Source: Holophagales bacterium
GTDB taxonomy: Bacteria; Acidobacteriota; Thermoanaerobaculia; UBA5066
Direction: 5' to 3'
Assembly: GCA_016714815.1 (NCBI GenBank)
Contig: JADKBZ010000009.1
Coordinates: 186,001 to 250,000, forward strand
DNA length: 64,000 bases
Translations under genes and position numbers: made by a program
Shown: positions 34,722-42,164 of the stretch, one piece after another
How positions within the stretch are numbered: the stretch's first letter is position 1
Layout of the letters: each line of letters begins with the position of its first letter
The notes under the pieces: model-generated
Told to the model about the DNA's origin: nothing
Seen by the model: only the letters and a program-made list of their open reading frames with translations
Databases searched by the model: none

Positions 34722-36422
34722 TCAGAACCCGGCTGGAGGGACGGCCCGGCCCGACACCATCCCGAGGAGCCGCGCCGCCTCTTCCGGAAGGTCCCCGAAG
34801 CGGATCCTCACGCCGGCGCCCCGGCCCGCCCGTCCGAGGACCCGCGCACGAACCTCGAGGCCGCCGGGCAGCGTCAGACGGATCTCGTCACGCGGAGCGA
34901 ACGACGCGCCCGTCTCCACTGCGGCCTCCCACCTGCCGACGGCCCTGAGGAGGCCGGCGGCCCTCTGCGGGGGCAGCTCCTCCTCCCCGACCCTCTCCAC
35001 CTCGACCTCCACGGGCGAATCGAGGGGCGTGAGAGGGTCGGAGGCGGGCGCGAGACGGTTCGGCCCCACGCCGAGGACCTCGACGATGGAGACGGGATCC
35101 CGCACCCCCTTGGCCTTCACGCGGAATCTCGTCCCGGCGGCGACGTGGGGCCCGGCAGCCAGGACGGTCTCTTCCGAGGCGAGGATCTGCCCGCCGAGGG
35201 TGAACCCCTGGATGCGCGAGGCGAGGTTGATGGCGGCTCCGACGACGCCGTACTTGGCGCGCCGCTCCGAGCCGATGTTCCCCGCGACGACCTCGCCCGT
35301 GTGGACGCCGATCCCCATCTCCATCACCGGCAGCGAGAGCTCCCGGAAGCGGGCGTTCACGCGCTCCATCGCCTGCTGCATCGCCACCGCGCACTCCAGC
35401 GCGCGCCGGGCGTCGTCCTCCCTGGTCATGGGCGCCCCGAAGAGAGCGAGGATGGCGTCGCCGATGAACTCGTCGATCGTCCCGCCGTGCTCGAGGACGA
35501 CTTCCGACATCGTGCCGAGGTAGAGGTTCAGGAGCGCGACGACGCGTTCCGGCGGAAGGCTCTCGGCGACCGGGGTGAAGCCCCTGAGGTCGGTCATCAC
35601 GACCGTCACCGTTCGCCTTTCCCCCCCGAGCCGCAGGCCGTCGGGCGTCTCGAGGAGCCGCTCGACGACCGCGTCCGAGACGTAGCGGCCGAAGACCCGG
35701 GTGATGAACCGGTTGCGAATCTCCAGGGCCGCCTTCTGCTCGGAGAGCTCCGAGATGAGGCGGCCCTTCTCGACGATGACCGAGAGCTGGCCCGCGATCC
35801 TCTGGTACGCCTCGACGTGCGCGTCGCGGTACGTGCCCGGGTGGCGCGAGGAGAAGAAGATGAACCCGACGGGGACGCCGTTGGCGACGAGAGGGCAGGT
35901 CAGGGACGAGCGGACCCCTTCTTCGACCACGAGCCTCGTCGATTCCGACGAGGGCTTCGACTCGAGGTAGGCGGCGAGGTCGTTGAGGACCCTCGGCCGG
36001 CCCGTCTCGAGGATCGACTTCAGGCTGCTCCCCGAAAGGCGCGCGGCGAAGCCCCTGCCGAGGCGGAGCTCTCCGAGGTCGCTCTTGGCCCAGCGTGCGC
36101 GGACGACGGTGCCGTCGTCCTCGAGAAGGGAGAACCCGATCCTGTCGTAGGGGAAGATCTCCCGGGCCTCCCGGAAGAAGTCCTCGAGGACGTCGTCGAG
36201 GAGAAGGCCGGCGTTGATCCGGGCCGCGATCGCATCGACCTCGGCGGCCTCGCGCCACCGGCGCTCGAGCGAGCAGGAGAGGTCGTTGAGGGCGGCCCCG
36301 AGCCGCGCGATCTGGTCGGTGGATCCGGCCTCGGGGACGCGGACGCCGAGCTGTCCGTCGCGGAGCGCCTCCGCCGCCTCGATGTACCGCGGAATCCTGT
36401 CGTCCGACCCTCTGGTCGCCAT
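34722..36422 (-). CDS. GAF-containing class III adenylate/guanylate cyclase with PilZ-like tail
   Basis: A 566-residue cyclase. An N-terminal HAMP-like helix (about 8-55) leads to a GAF domain (about 65-215: LLLDDVLEDFFREAREIFPYDRIGF, SLTCPLVANGVPVGFIFFS). The cyclase domain (about 260-430) has both metal Asp residues, in VVMTDLRGFTP and FIGDAILALFGAP, and the RRAKYGVVGAAINLASRI segment with Lys for base recognition and Asn/Arg for transition-state binding; the usual Asp after the loop Gly is Ala. The last about 70 residues (LPGGLEVRARVLGRAGRGAGVRIRF...LPEEAARLL) resemble the second half of a PilZ domain but lack the RxxxR motif. It converges on the hybrid kinase gene with two bases between stops. 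Confidence 0.9.
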   Translation of the reverse strand: MATRGSDDRIPRYIEAAEALRDGQLGVRVPEAGSTDQIARLGAALNDLSCSLERRWREAAEVDAIAARINAGLLLDDVLEDFFREAREIFPYDRIGFSLLEDDGTVVRARWAKSDLGELRLGRGFAARLSGSSLKSILETGRPRVLNDLAAYLESKPSSESTRLVVEEGVRSSLTCPLVANGVPVGFIFFSSRHPGTYRDAHVEAYQRIAGQLSVIVEKGRLISELSEQKAALEIRNRFITRVFGRYVSDAVVERLLETPDGLRLGGERRTVTVVMTDLRGFTPVAESLPPERVVALLNLYLGTMSEVVLEHGGTIDEFIGDAILALFGAPMTREDDARRALECAVAMQQAMERVNARFRELSLPVMEMGIGVHTGEVVAGNIGSERRAKYGVVGAAINLASRIQGFTLGGQILASEETVLAAGPHVAAGTRFRVKAKGVRDPVSIVEVLGVGPNRLAPASDPLTPLDSPVEVEVERVGEEELPPQRAAGLLRAVGRWEAAVETGASFAPRDEIRLTLPGGLEVRARVLGRAGRGAGVRIRFGDLPEEAARLLGMVSGRAVPPAGF

Positions 36423-36574
36423 GCCGTTCTCGCTCCTTCGTCCGGTCCGAGGTCACGAGTCTAGGGCAGGGGGGGCGAGAATCGGGGAGCGAGGTTCCCG
36501 GCGGCTCCGACCTGGACTATCCTCGTTCGTCACGGCGCCGAGCGGAGGTTCGCGGATGGCGGGTATCCGAACGG

Positions 36575-36684
36575 GAATGGGCGAGGTCTTTCGTCTCGAG
36601 GCTCGACGGAACGGTTCGTGCCGAAGTCGAGCCGGACGGGCGAATGCGATTCACGATCTCCTTTCCGGACGACGGAGAAGCTGA
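36575..36684 (+). pseudogene. Possible remnant of a histidine-kinase C-terminus
   Basis: In the 265-base gap before the receiver gene, one frame reads ARSFVSRLDGTVRAEVEPDG then RMRFTISFPDDGEAEL, which resembles the last strand pair of an HATPase domain (usual pattern LGGxVxAExxPGxGxxFxFxLP). Upstream of that the reading stops looking like a kinase. Receivers of the next gene's type often follow a kinase, so this could be what is left of one. Short and uncertain; the rest of the gap shows nothing I can name. Confidence 0.25.
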
Positions 36685-36687
36685 ATT

Positions 36688-37119
36688 ATGGCGACCGAAA
36701 GCCCCGACCTTCTTCTCGTCGAGGACAACCCCGACGACGTCGAGCTGACGCTCCGGGCCTTCAAGCGGGCTCGCCTCGCCAACCCCGTTCACGTCGCCTG
36801 CGACGGCGTCGAAGCCCTCGAGTTCCTCTTCCCCCAGAACGGGATGGCCCGGGCGGTCCTTCCGCGCGTCGTCCTCCTCGACCTGAAGCTTCCGCGGGTC
36901 AACGGGCTCGAGGTCCTCGCCCGGATCCGGGCGAACGAGAGGACGAAAAGGCTCCCCGTCGTCGTCGTCACCTCGTCGAGGGAGGAGGCCGACATCCTGA
37001 AGGCCTGCGAGCTGGGGGTGAACAGCTACATCGTGAAGCCGGTGGAGTTCGAGAAGTTCGTCGCGGTGGTGGGCGAGGTCGGGCTCTACTGGCTGACCCT
37101 GAACCAGGCGTCGATGTGA
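36688..37119 (+). CDS. Stand-alone response regulator (Rcp1-like)
   Basis: A 143-residue single receiver. It has LLLVEDNPDDVELTLRAF, the phospho-acceptor in VVLLDLKLPRVNGLEVL, the conserved Thr/Ser in VVVVTSSREEADI, and Lys in SYIVKPVEFEKF. The NPDD opening and the long helix-3 insert (HVACDGVEALEFLFPQNG) are typical of Rcp1-type receivers that pair with phytochrome-like or PAS kinases. It lies seven bases before the receiver-PAS-GGDEF-EAL gene, so both are probably cotranscribed and act in one phosphorelay. Confidence 0.92.
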   Translation: MATESPDLLLVEDNPDDVELTLRAFKRARLANPVHVACDGVEALEFLFPQNGMARAVLPRVVLLDLKLPRVNGLEVLARIRANERTKRLPVVVVTSSREEADILKACELGVNSYIVKPVEFEKFVAVVGEVGLYWLTLNQASM

Positions 37120-37126
37120 GGCGGGC

Positions 37127-39178
37127 GTGACGACCGGCGGTACCCCCGCGGCGATCCACCTCCGCATCCTCGTCCTGGAGGACGTCCCCTCCGATGCCGA
37201 GCTCGTGATCCGGGAGCTCAGGCGCGCCGGAATCACCGCCGACTGGACGCGCGTCGAGACCGAGGAGAGTTTCCGGGCGGAGCTCGTCCGGCTCGACCCG
37301 GAGATCGTCCTGGCCGACTACTCGCTGCCGGGCTGGAACGGCCTGGCGGCGCTCGCGGTCGTGAGGCGGGAACGCCCCGAGCTGCCGTTCATCGTCGTCA
37401 CGGGGGCGATCGACGAGGAGACCGCCGCGGACTGCATCAAGGCGGGGGCCGACGACTACGTCCTCAAGGAACGCCTCTCCCGCCTCCCTCACGCGGTTCG
37501 CTCCGCCCGGGAGGCCTGGGCGATGCGCGTCGCCCGCCGCGAGGCGGAACGGGAGCTGAAGCTCCGGAACTCGGCGCTCGAGGCGGCGGCCGACGCGATC
37601 GTGATCACCGACTCGGAAGGGGCGATCGCCTGGGCGAACCCGGCCTTCACGGAGATGACCGGGTACGACCTCGACGAGGTGCGCGGGCAGAACCCGCGGG
37701 TCCTCAGGTCCGGAGTCCAGCGCGAGGCGTTTTACCGGCAGATGTGGGAGACGATCAAGGCCGGCGGCGTCTGGAGGGGCGAGCTCTACAACCGCCGGAA
37801 GGACGGCACGCTCTACGTCGAGGAGATGGCGATCACCCCGGTGAAGGGCGACGGCGGATCGATCACCCACTTCGTCGCCATCAAGCAGGACGTCACCCAG
37901 AGGAAGAAGCAGGACGAGGTCATCCAGAGCCTGGCGACGCGCGACGTCCTGACCGGGCTCCCGAACCAGGCCGTCCTCCGGGAGGACATCGAGCAGATCG
38001 TCGCGGCGGGGGCGGATACGCCGTCCGGCACGGTCCTCATGCTCGATGTCGACCGCTTTGCGCTCCTCAACGACGCCCTCGGCCACCCGGCCGGCGACCG
38101 GCTCCTCGTGGGCCTCGCCGAGCGGCTCTCCATGGTCCTCCCTCCCGGCGCCACGCTCTACCGGTTCGGGGGGGACGAGTTCGCGGTGCTCCTTCCCCGG
38201 ACTCCCCTGGCGGAGGCCGAGGCGGTCGCCGAGGCGCTTCGCGCCTCCGTCGACGGGATGCGGTTCGCCTCCGAAGGGATCGTCTTCGACGTGACGGCGA
38301 GCCTGGGGCTCGCGCCCGTCCTGCCGTCGAGACCGGCCGCGGCGACCCTCTCGCTCGCGGATGCCGCCCTTCACCTCGCCAAGGAGGCGGGCCGGAACCG
38401 CTGGGTCTCCTGCGCCGACGACACGGCCGGGCGGCGTGCCATGGACGATCTGGGACGCTGGGCCGCCCGGGTGAAGGACGCCATCCGGGACGGCAGGCTT
38501 CAGCTCCTGGCCCAGAAGATCGTCTCGCTGGCCACCGGCAAGGCCGACCACGAGGAGATCCTCGTCCGCCTCGTCGACGAGAGCGGGGCGCTGATCGCTC
38601 CCGGGGCCTTCCTCACCGCCGCCGAGCGGTTCGGCCTGATGCCCTCGCTCGACCGCTGGGTCGTGACCCGGTCCATCGGCCTCCTCACGGCCTCGCCGGG
38701 GCGTCGCCTCTTCGTGAACCTCTCCGGGACGAGCCTCGGGGACCGGACGCTCCTGGCCGAGATCGAGGCGCTCGTCGTCGCGAGCGCTCTCCCCGCGGGG
38801 GCCCTGACCTTCGAGATCACCGAGACCGCCGCCATCGCCGACATCGCGGGGCTGCAGCGCTGGGCCCGGCGCCTGAAGGAGCTCGGCTGCGGCTTCGCCC
38901 TCGACGACTTCGGAACCGGCTTCTCGTCGTTCGCCTACCTTCAGGCGCTCCCGGTCGACCTCGTCAAGATCGACGGCTCCTTCGTCCGCGACCTCGACAC
39001 GAACCCCACGAACCGCGCCCTCGTCGGCGCGATGGTGGCGGTCGCCCACGCGCTCGGCAAGACCGTCGTCGCCGAGATGATCGAGCGGGGTCCCGTGGCC
39101 GACATCCTTCGCGAGCTCGGCGCCGAATACGGGCAGGGGTGGTTCTGGGGGAAGCCGGGGCTGGCCGACCAGAGCTGA
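37127..39178 (+). CDS. Receiver-PAS-GGDEF-EAL cyclic di-GMP turnover protein
   Basis: A 683-residue four-domain protein. Receiver (about 12-130; phospho-acceptor in IVLADYSLPGWNGL). PAS (about 150-260; AIVITDSEGAIAWANPAFTEMTGY, QNPRVLRSG). GGDEF (about 270-420) with intact YRFGGDEFAVLLP but no RxxD inhibitory site just before it (LPPGATLYRF). EAL (about 440-680) with EEILVRL in place of the EAL motif core, FVNLSG, FEITETA, DDFGTGFSSFAYL and VDLVKIDGSF, so catalysis is possible. It starts at GTG 37127, seven bases after the stand-alone receiver gene. The balance of synthesis and breakdown would be set by phosphorylation and the PAS ligand. Confidence 0.94.
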   Translation: MTTGGTPAAIHLRILVLEDVPSDAELVIRELRRAGITADWTRVETEESFRAELVRLDPEIVLADYSLPGWNGLAALAVVRRERPELPFIVVTGAIDEETAADCIKAGADDYVLKERLSRLPHAVRSAREAWAMRVARREAERELKLRNSALEAAADAIVITDSEGAIAWANPAFTEMTGYDLDEVRGQNPRVLRSGVQREAFYRQMWETIKAGGVWRGELYNRRKDGTLYVEEMAITPVKGDGGSITHFVAIKQDVTQRKKQDEVIQSLATRDVLTGLPNQAVLREDIEQIVAAGADTPSGTVLMLDVDRFALLNDALGHPAGDRLLVGLAERLSMVLPPGATLYRFGGDEFAVLLPRTPLAEAEAVAEALRASVDGMRFASEGIVFDVTASLGLAPVLPSRPAAATLSLADAALHLAKEAGRNRWVSCADDTAGRRAMDDLGRWAARVKDAIRDGRLQLLAQKIVSLATGKADHEEILVRLVDESGALIAPGAFLTAAERFGLMPSLDRWVVTRSIGLLTASPGRRLFVNLSGTSLGDRTLLAEIEALVVASALPAGALTFEITETAAIADIAGLQRWARRLKELGCGFALDDFGTGFSSFAYLQALPVDLVKIDGSFVRDLDTNPTNRALVGAMVAVAHALGKTVVAEMIERGPVADILRELGAEYGQGWFWGKPGLADQS

Positions 39179-39187
39179 CGGAAGCTT

Positions 39188-40402
39188 TCAGGTCGGGGAA
39201 AGCAGGGCGGAAACCGGTTTCGGGCGCCCGAAGAGGAAGCCCTGCAGAAAGTCGACCTCCAGGTCGATGGCGGCTTCCCGTTCGCCGGTCGTTTCGATCC
39301 CCTCCGCCACGACGGCGATCCCGAGCTCGTGAAGGGTCTTCGTCAGCAGGTGGACACGGGTCTGCTTGGCCGGGTCGGTGTCGAGCCCGGAGACGAGCGG
39401 AATGTCGAGCTTGGCGAATTCGGGCTCGAGCCAGGCGAGAGTTCCCGGGTCCGTGGAGCCGGAGCCGAGGTCGTCGATGGCGATCCGAAAGCCGAGGCGG
39501 CGCAGCTTCTGCAGCCGGGCCCGGGCGGCGCCCCCGGGTTTGAGAGGGGCCCGGTCGCTCACCTCCAGGACGATCGATCTGGCCAGCGCGGAGAGAGGGG
39601 AATCGGGGTCGGAGAGAGCGTCGTCGTGAAGCTCGGACGGGTGGACGTTGACGAAGAGCGTCTCGCCCGGGAACCCGGCGATCTCCGAGGACGCGGTCCG
39701 CCGGACGGCCCGGCCCAGGTCGACGAGCCTGTCGAGATCCTGGGCGACGCCGAAGAACGTGGCGGGATTCTCCAGCGTGGGCTCGAGAGTCCTCACGAAC
39801 GCCTCGTGACCGTAGGTCGCGCCGTCCGTTGAGCGGACGATCGGCTGCCAGGCCAGGTAGAGGGACGAGAGCGCGCGGGAGAACGCGGGGACGACGCCGG
39901 GGCCCTGGAGTAACTGTGGCTCCGGCAGAGGCTCGGCCGACGCGCGGTGATGGGCGAAGCGGGCGAGGCGGCAGAATCGGGCCGTCCTCGCGACGGTTCG
40001 CACGAGCAGGTCTCCCGAAACCGGCTTGAGGAGGAGGCCGGCGGGGGCGATCTCCATCGTGTCCTCGGAAAGGTCCGCCGCCGGGCAACCGGTCACGAGG
40101 ATGACCGGGAGGTCGGCGTCGCGCTTCCGGGCCGCCTGGAGGAGCGCGACTCCGTCGAGGCCCGGCATCCGGACGTCGGTGAGGAGGGTGTCGAAAGACC
40201 CGGTGTCGAGGAGCTCGAGCGCGAGCTCGCCGGAGGCGGCGGTCACGGTCTCCATCCCGGCGGCGGAGAGGAACGCGGAGAAGATCCGGAGCGCGTGCGG
40301 CTCGTCGTCGACGATCAGGATCCTCGGCAGGCCCGCGCCCGGGAGGAGAAGGTCCGTCCGGAAGGGGCCCGGGGTGATCGCGCGGACGGGATGACAGTTC
40401 AT
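39188..40402 (-). CDS. Receiver-EAL response regulator (cyclic di-GMP phosphodiesterase-like)
   Basis: A 404-residue protein. ATG 40402 has AAGGAGA six bases upstream; longer in-frame starts give no domain. Receiver at about 25-145 (RILIVDDEPHALRIF, phospho-acceptor in TLLTDVRMPGLDGV, Lys in LLLKPVSGD). EAL domain at about 175-400, with HEAFVRTL in place of EAL, FVNVHPSEL, LEVSDRAPL, AIDDLGSGSTDPGTL, FAKLDIPLV and VVAEGIET; the metal-binding acidic residues seem kept, so it is probably active. It converges on the GGDEF-EAL gene nine bases away. Confidence 0.92.
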   Translation of the reverse strand: MNCHPVRAITPGPFRTDLLLPGAGLPRILIVDDEPHALRIFSAFLSAAGMETVTAASGELALELLDTGSFDTLLTDVRMPGLDGVALLQAARKRDADLPVILVTGCPAADLSEDTMEIAPAGLLLKPVSGDLLVRTVARTARFCRLARFAHHRASAEPLPEPQLLQGPGVVPAFSRALSSLYLAWQPIVRSTDGATYGHEAFVRTLEPTLENPATFFGVAQDLDRLVDLGRAVRRTASSEIAGFPGETLFVNVHPSELHDDALSDPDSPLSALARSIVLEVSDRAPLKPGGAARARLQKLRRLGFRIAIDDLGSGSTDPGTLAWLEPEFAKLDIPLVSGLDTDPAKQTRVHLLTKTLHELGIAVVAEGIETTGEREAAIDLEVDFLQGFLFGRPKPVSALLSPT

Positions 40403-40554
40403 TTGCGTCTCCTTGGCGCCGGTCCCGCGAGGTGTGCGGGCACGGCACACATCTGGTCCTTCGCCGCGAGGACTTCGGCCGGGTGAGCGGCAAACGACGG
40501 AACGGTGGTCGACATCGAAGGGACAGGAGCAAGGGGCGTGCCGGTTCGGAAACA

Positions 40555-40670
40555 GAGGGAAGACCTCGCGGGTGCTCTCGCCGATCGGGCGCATGGCCGG
40601 CGGCCTCGTCGATCCGGCTCACGACGGCGCGGAGCGTTCACGAATCGTCGACGATCAGGATCCGGGCTGT
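40555..40670 (-). pseudogene. Remnant of a receiver domain with an in-frame stop
   Basis: On the minus strand the frame reads RILIVDDS, then TGA at 40638-40640, then TLRAVVSRIDEAAGHAP. Together these match the first strand and helix of a receiver (normally RILIVDDSxTLRxVVxxIL). The match fades after about 35 codons. The first strand is similar to the receiver of the EAL gene next door (RILIVDDEPH). The remainder of the 384-base gap between 40403 and 40786 holds nothing I can name. Confidence 0.5.
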
Positions 40671-40786
40671 GACAGACCTGTCACGACACTCGTCAGCCGT
40701 GTCGCGTCGCCCCCCGGCTTTCGACCCTGTCTCGTCCATGGGCACGCCCCCGGGGCGCCGCGGGAAAGCGGAGTGCCCGCCCGGAC

Positions 40787-41692
40787 TCAGACCTCGGCAA
40801 CCACCCTGTTCCGACCGGCCTTCTTAGCCTGGTACATCGGCTCGTCGGCCCGGGCGACGAGGCTCTCTGGCGTGTCGTCCGGGCGGGCGAGCGCCGCGCC
40901 GACGGAGATCGTCACGGAGAGAGGACCCGAAGCTGTCGGGGTCACCGTCCGTTCCACCAGGGTCCGGATGCGGTCTCCGATCGCCTGGAGAGTCCCGGGC
41001 GGGGCGTGGGCCGCCACGACGAGGAACTCCTCGCCTCCCCAGCGCCCGACGAAATCGTGGGTCCGTGCCGCGTGCCGGAACGTGGAGGCGACGATCCGGA
41101 GGACGGCGTCCCCGGCTTCGTGGCCGTGGATGTCGTTGGCTTTCCTGAAGTGGTCCACGTCGACGAAGCGGAGGCCGAACGGGAAACCGTGGCGCTTCAG
41201 CTCGGCGAGCCGCACGCCGAGCTCGGCCTCCGCGTAGCGGCGGTTCCCGGCGCCGGTGAGGGCGTCGAGGTAGGTCAGCTGGCGGAGCTCTTCGACGCGC
41301 TGGAGCGTCTCCACGTGCGCCGTCTCGTCCTGAAACGTCTCGACGGCCCCGACGATCCCGCCCGTCTCGTCCCGGATCGCCGCGGACCTCACCTTCACGG
41401 GCACCAGGTAGCCGTCCCTGTGGAGGAGCGCCACGTCCGCGTCCCGGCCGGCGCCGTCGAGAACGGTGGCGGCCAGGGGGCAGCCGTCGTGGCAGAGCTC
41501 CTTCCCGTTCCCGTCGACGTGCCGGAGGAGGTTGTCCCAGCAGCTCGTACCGATGACGTCGGCGGCGCTGTCGCCCGTGATGGCCTCGGCCCCCCGGTTC
41601 CAGTAGGTGATCCACCGGTCCTGGTCGACGAAGTCGACGCCGTCGGTGAGCGAGTCGAGGAGCTCCTTATAGAAGGATTCCGGAATCGACAT
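40787..41692 (-). CDS. PAS-GGDEF diguanylate cyclase
   Basis: A 301-residue enzyme that would make cyclic di-GMP from GTP. The PAS domain (about 1-120) opens MSIPESFYKELLDSLTDGVDF and contains a CxxxC-like pair around LCHDGCPLAATVL. The GGDEF domain (about 130-300) has LTYLDALTGAGNRRYAEAEL, the active-site RWGGEEFLVV, and RTHD exactly five residues before it, a proper allosteric inhibitory site. So it is a feedback-inhibited cyclase. ATG 41692 is preferred over the GTG at 41722 because the extension overlaps a hairpin and adds no domain. Confidence 0.93.
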   Translation of the reverse strand: MSIPESFYKELLDSLTDGVDFVDQDRWITYWNRGAEAITGDSAADVIGTSCWDNLLRHVDGNGKELCHDGCPLAATVLDGAGRDADVALLHRDGYLVPVKVRSAAIRDETGGIVGAVETFQDETAHVETLQRVEELRQLTYLDALTGAGNRRYAEAELGVRLAELKRHGFPFGLRFVDVDHFRKANDIHGHEAGDAVLRIVASTFRHAARTHDFVGRWGGEEFLVVAAHAPPGTLQAIGDRIRTLVERTVTPTASGPLSVTISVGAALARPDDTPESLVARADEPMYQAKKAGRNRVVAEV

Positions 41693-41752
41693 GACCTCTG
41701 CAACGCAAGGCCCGGGCCGCACCCGGGCCGGGGCCTTGCTTGCCGGCAGAGA

Positions 41753-42112
41753 TCAGCGCCTGGGCGGCGTCTTCCGGCGCGGGGCTTTTCTGGCGGCCGG
41801 CTTCGCAGACGCTACGGGCGTCTCGGCGGGTTCATCGTCGCTCGCCGGCGGGGCGGGCGCGTCCTGGACCCGCTCGATGACGAGAGTGAGCCTGGCGACG
41901 AGCGCGGCCAGGGCCCCGATCGCGGCCCAGACAGGGACGAGAACCGCCCCCGCGATTCCGACGACGAGCGGGATCTCCAGGAGCGTTACTCCCTTCGCGT
42001 TCCGGAGGACGATGCGCCGCACGTTCCCCTGGTGGATCAGCTCCTTTACGGTTGCCAGGAGCTTCTCGCCCGTGACCTCGACTTCCTCCACGCGGACTTT
42101 CGGACCTTTCAT
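41753..42112 (-). CDS. DUF4342 family protein
   Basis: A 119-residue protein. The first 85 residues match the DUF4342 pattern: KVRVEEVEVTGEKLLATVKELIHQGNVRRI, then VLRNAKGVTLLEIPLVVGI (split here), then a hydrophobic AGAVLVPVWAAIGALAALVARL and VIERV. The last 35 residues are Pro/Ala/Lys-rich (PAARKAPRRKTPPRR), a basic tail not usual in the family. ATG 42112 has GGAGG five bases upstream. The family's function is not known; the hydrophobic stretch suggests membrane association. Confidence 0.85.
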   Translation of the reverse strand: MKGPKVRVEEVEVTGEKLLATVKELIHQGNVRRIVLRNAKGVTLLEIPLVVGIAGAVLVPVWAAIGALAALVARLTLVIERVQDAPAPPASDDEPAETPVASAKPAARKAPRRKTPPRR

Positions 42113-42164
42113 GCGTTCCTCCACCCAGTCATACGGAGGCAGACGGAAGAGGGTTCGCGGAAGC

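Noticed and set aside
41705..41738. GC-rich inverted repeat (GCAAGGCCC...GGGCCTTGC type) between the DUF4342 and PAS-GGDEF genes as an intrinsic terminator
   Set aside because: The stem needs a bulge and there is no T-run on the minus strand; left as an unproven hairpin.
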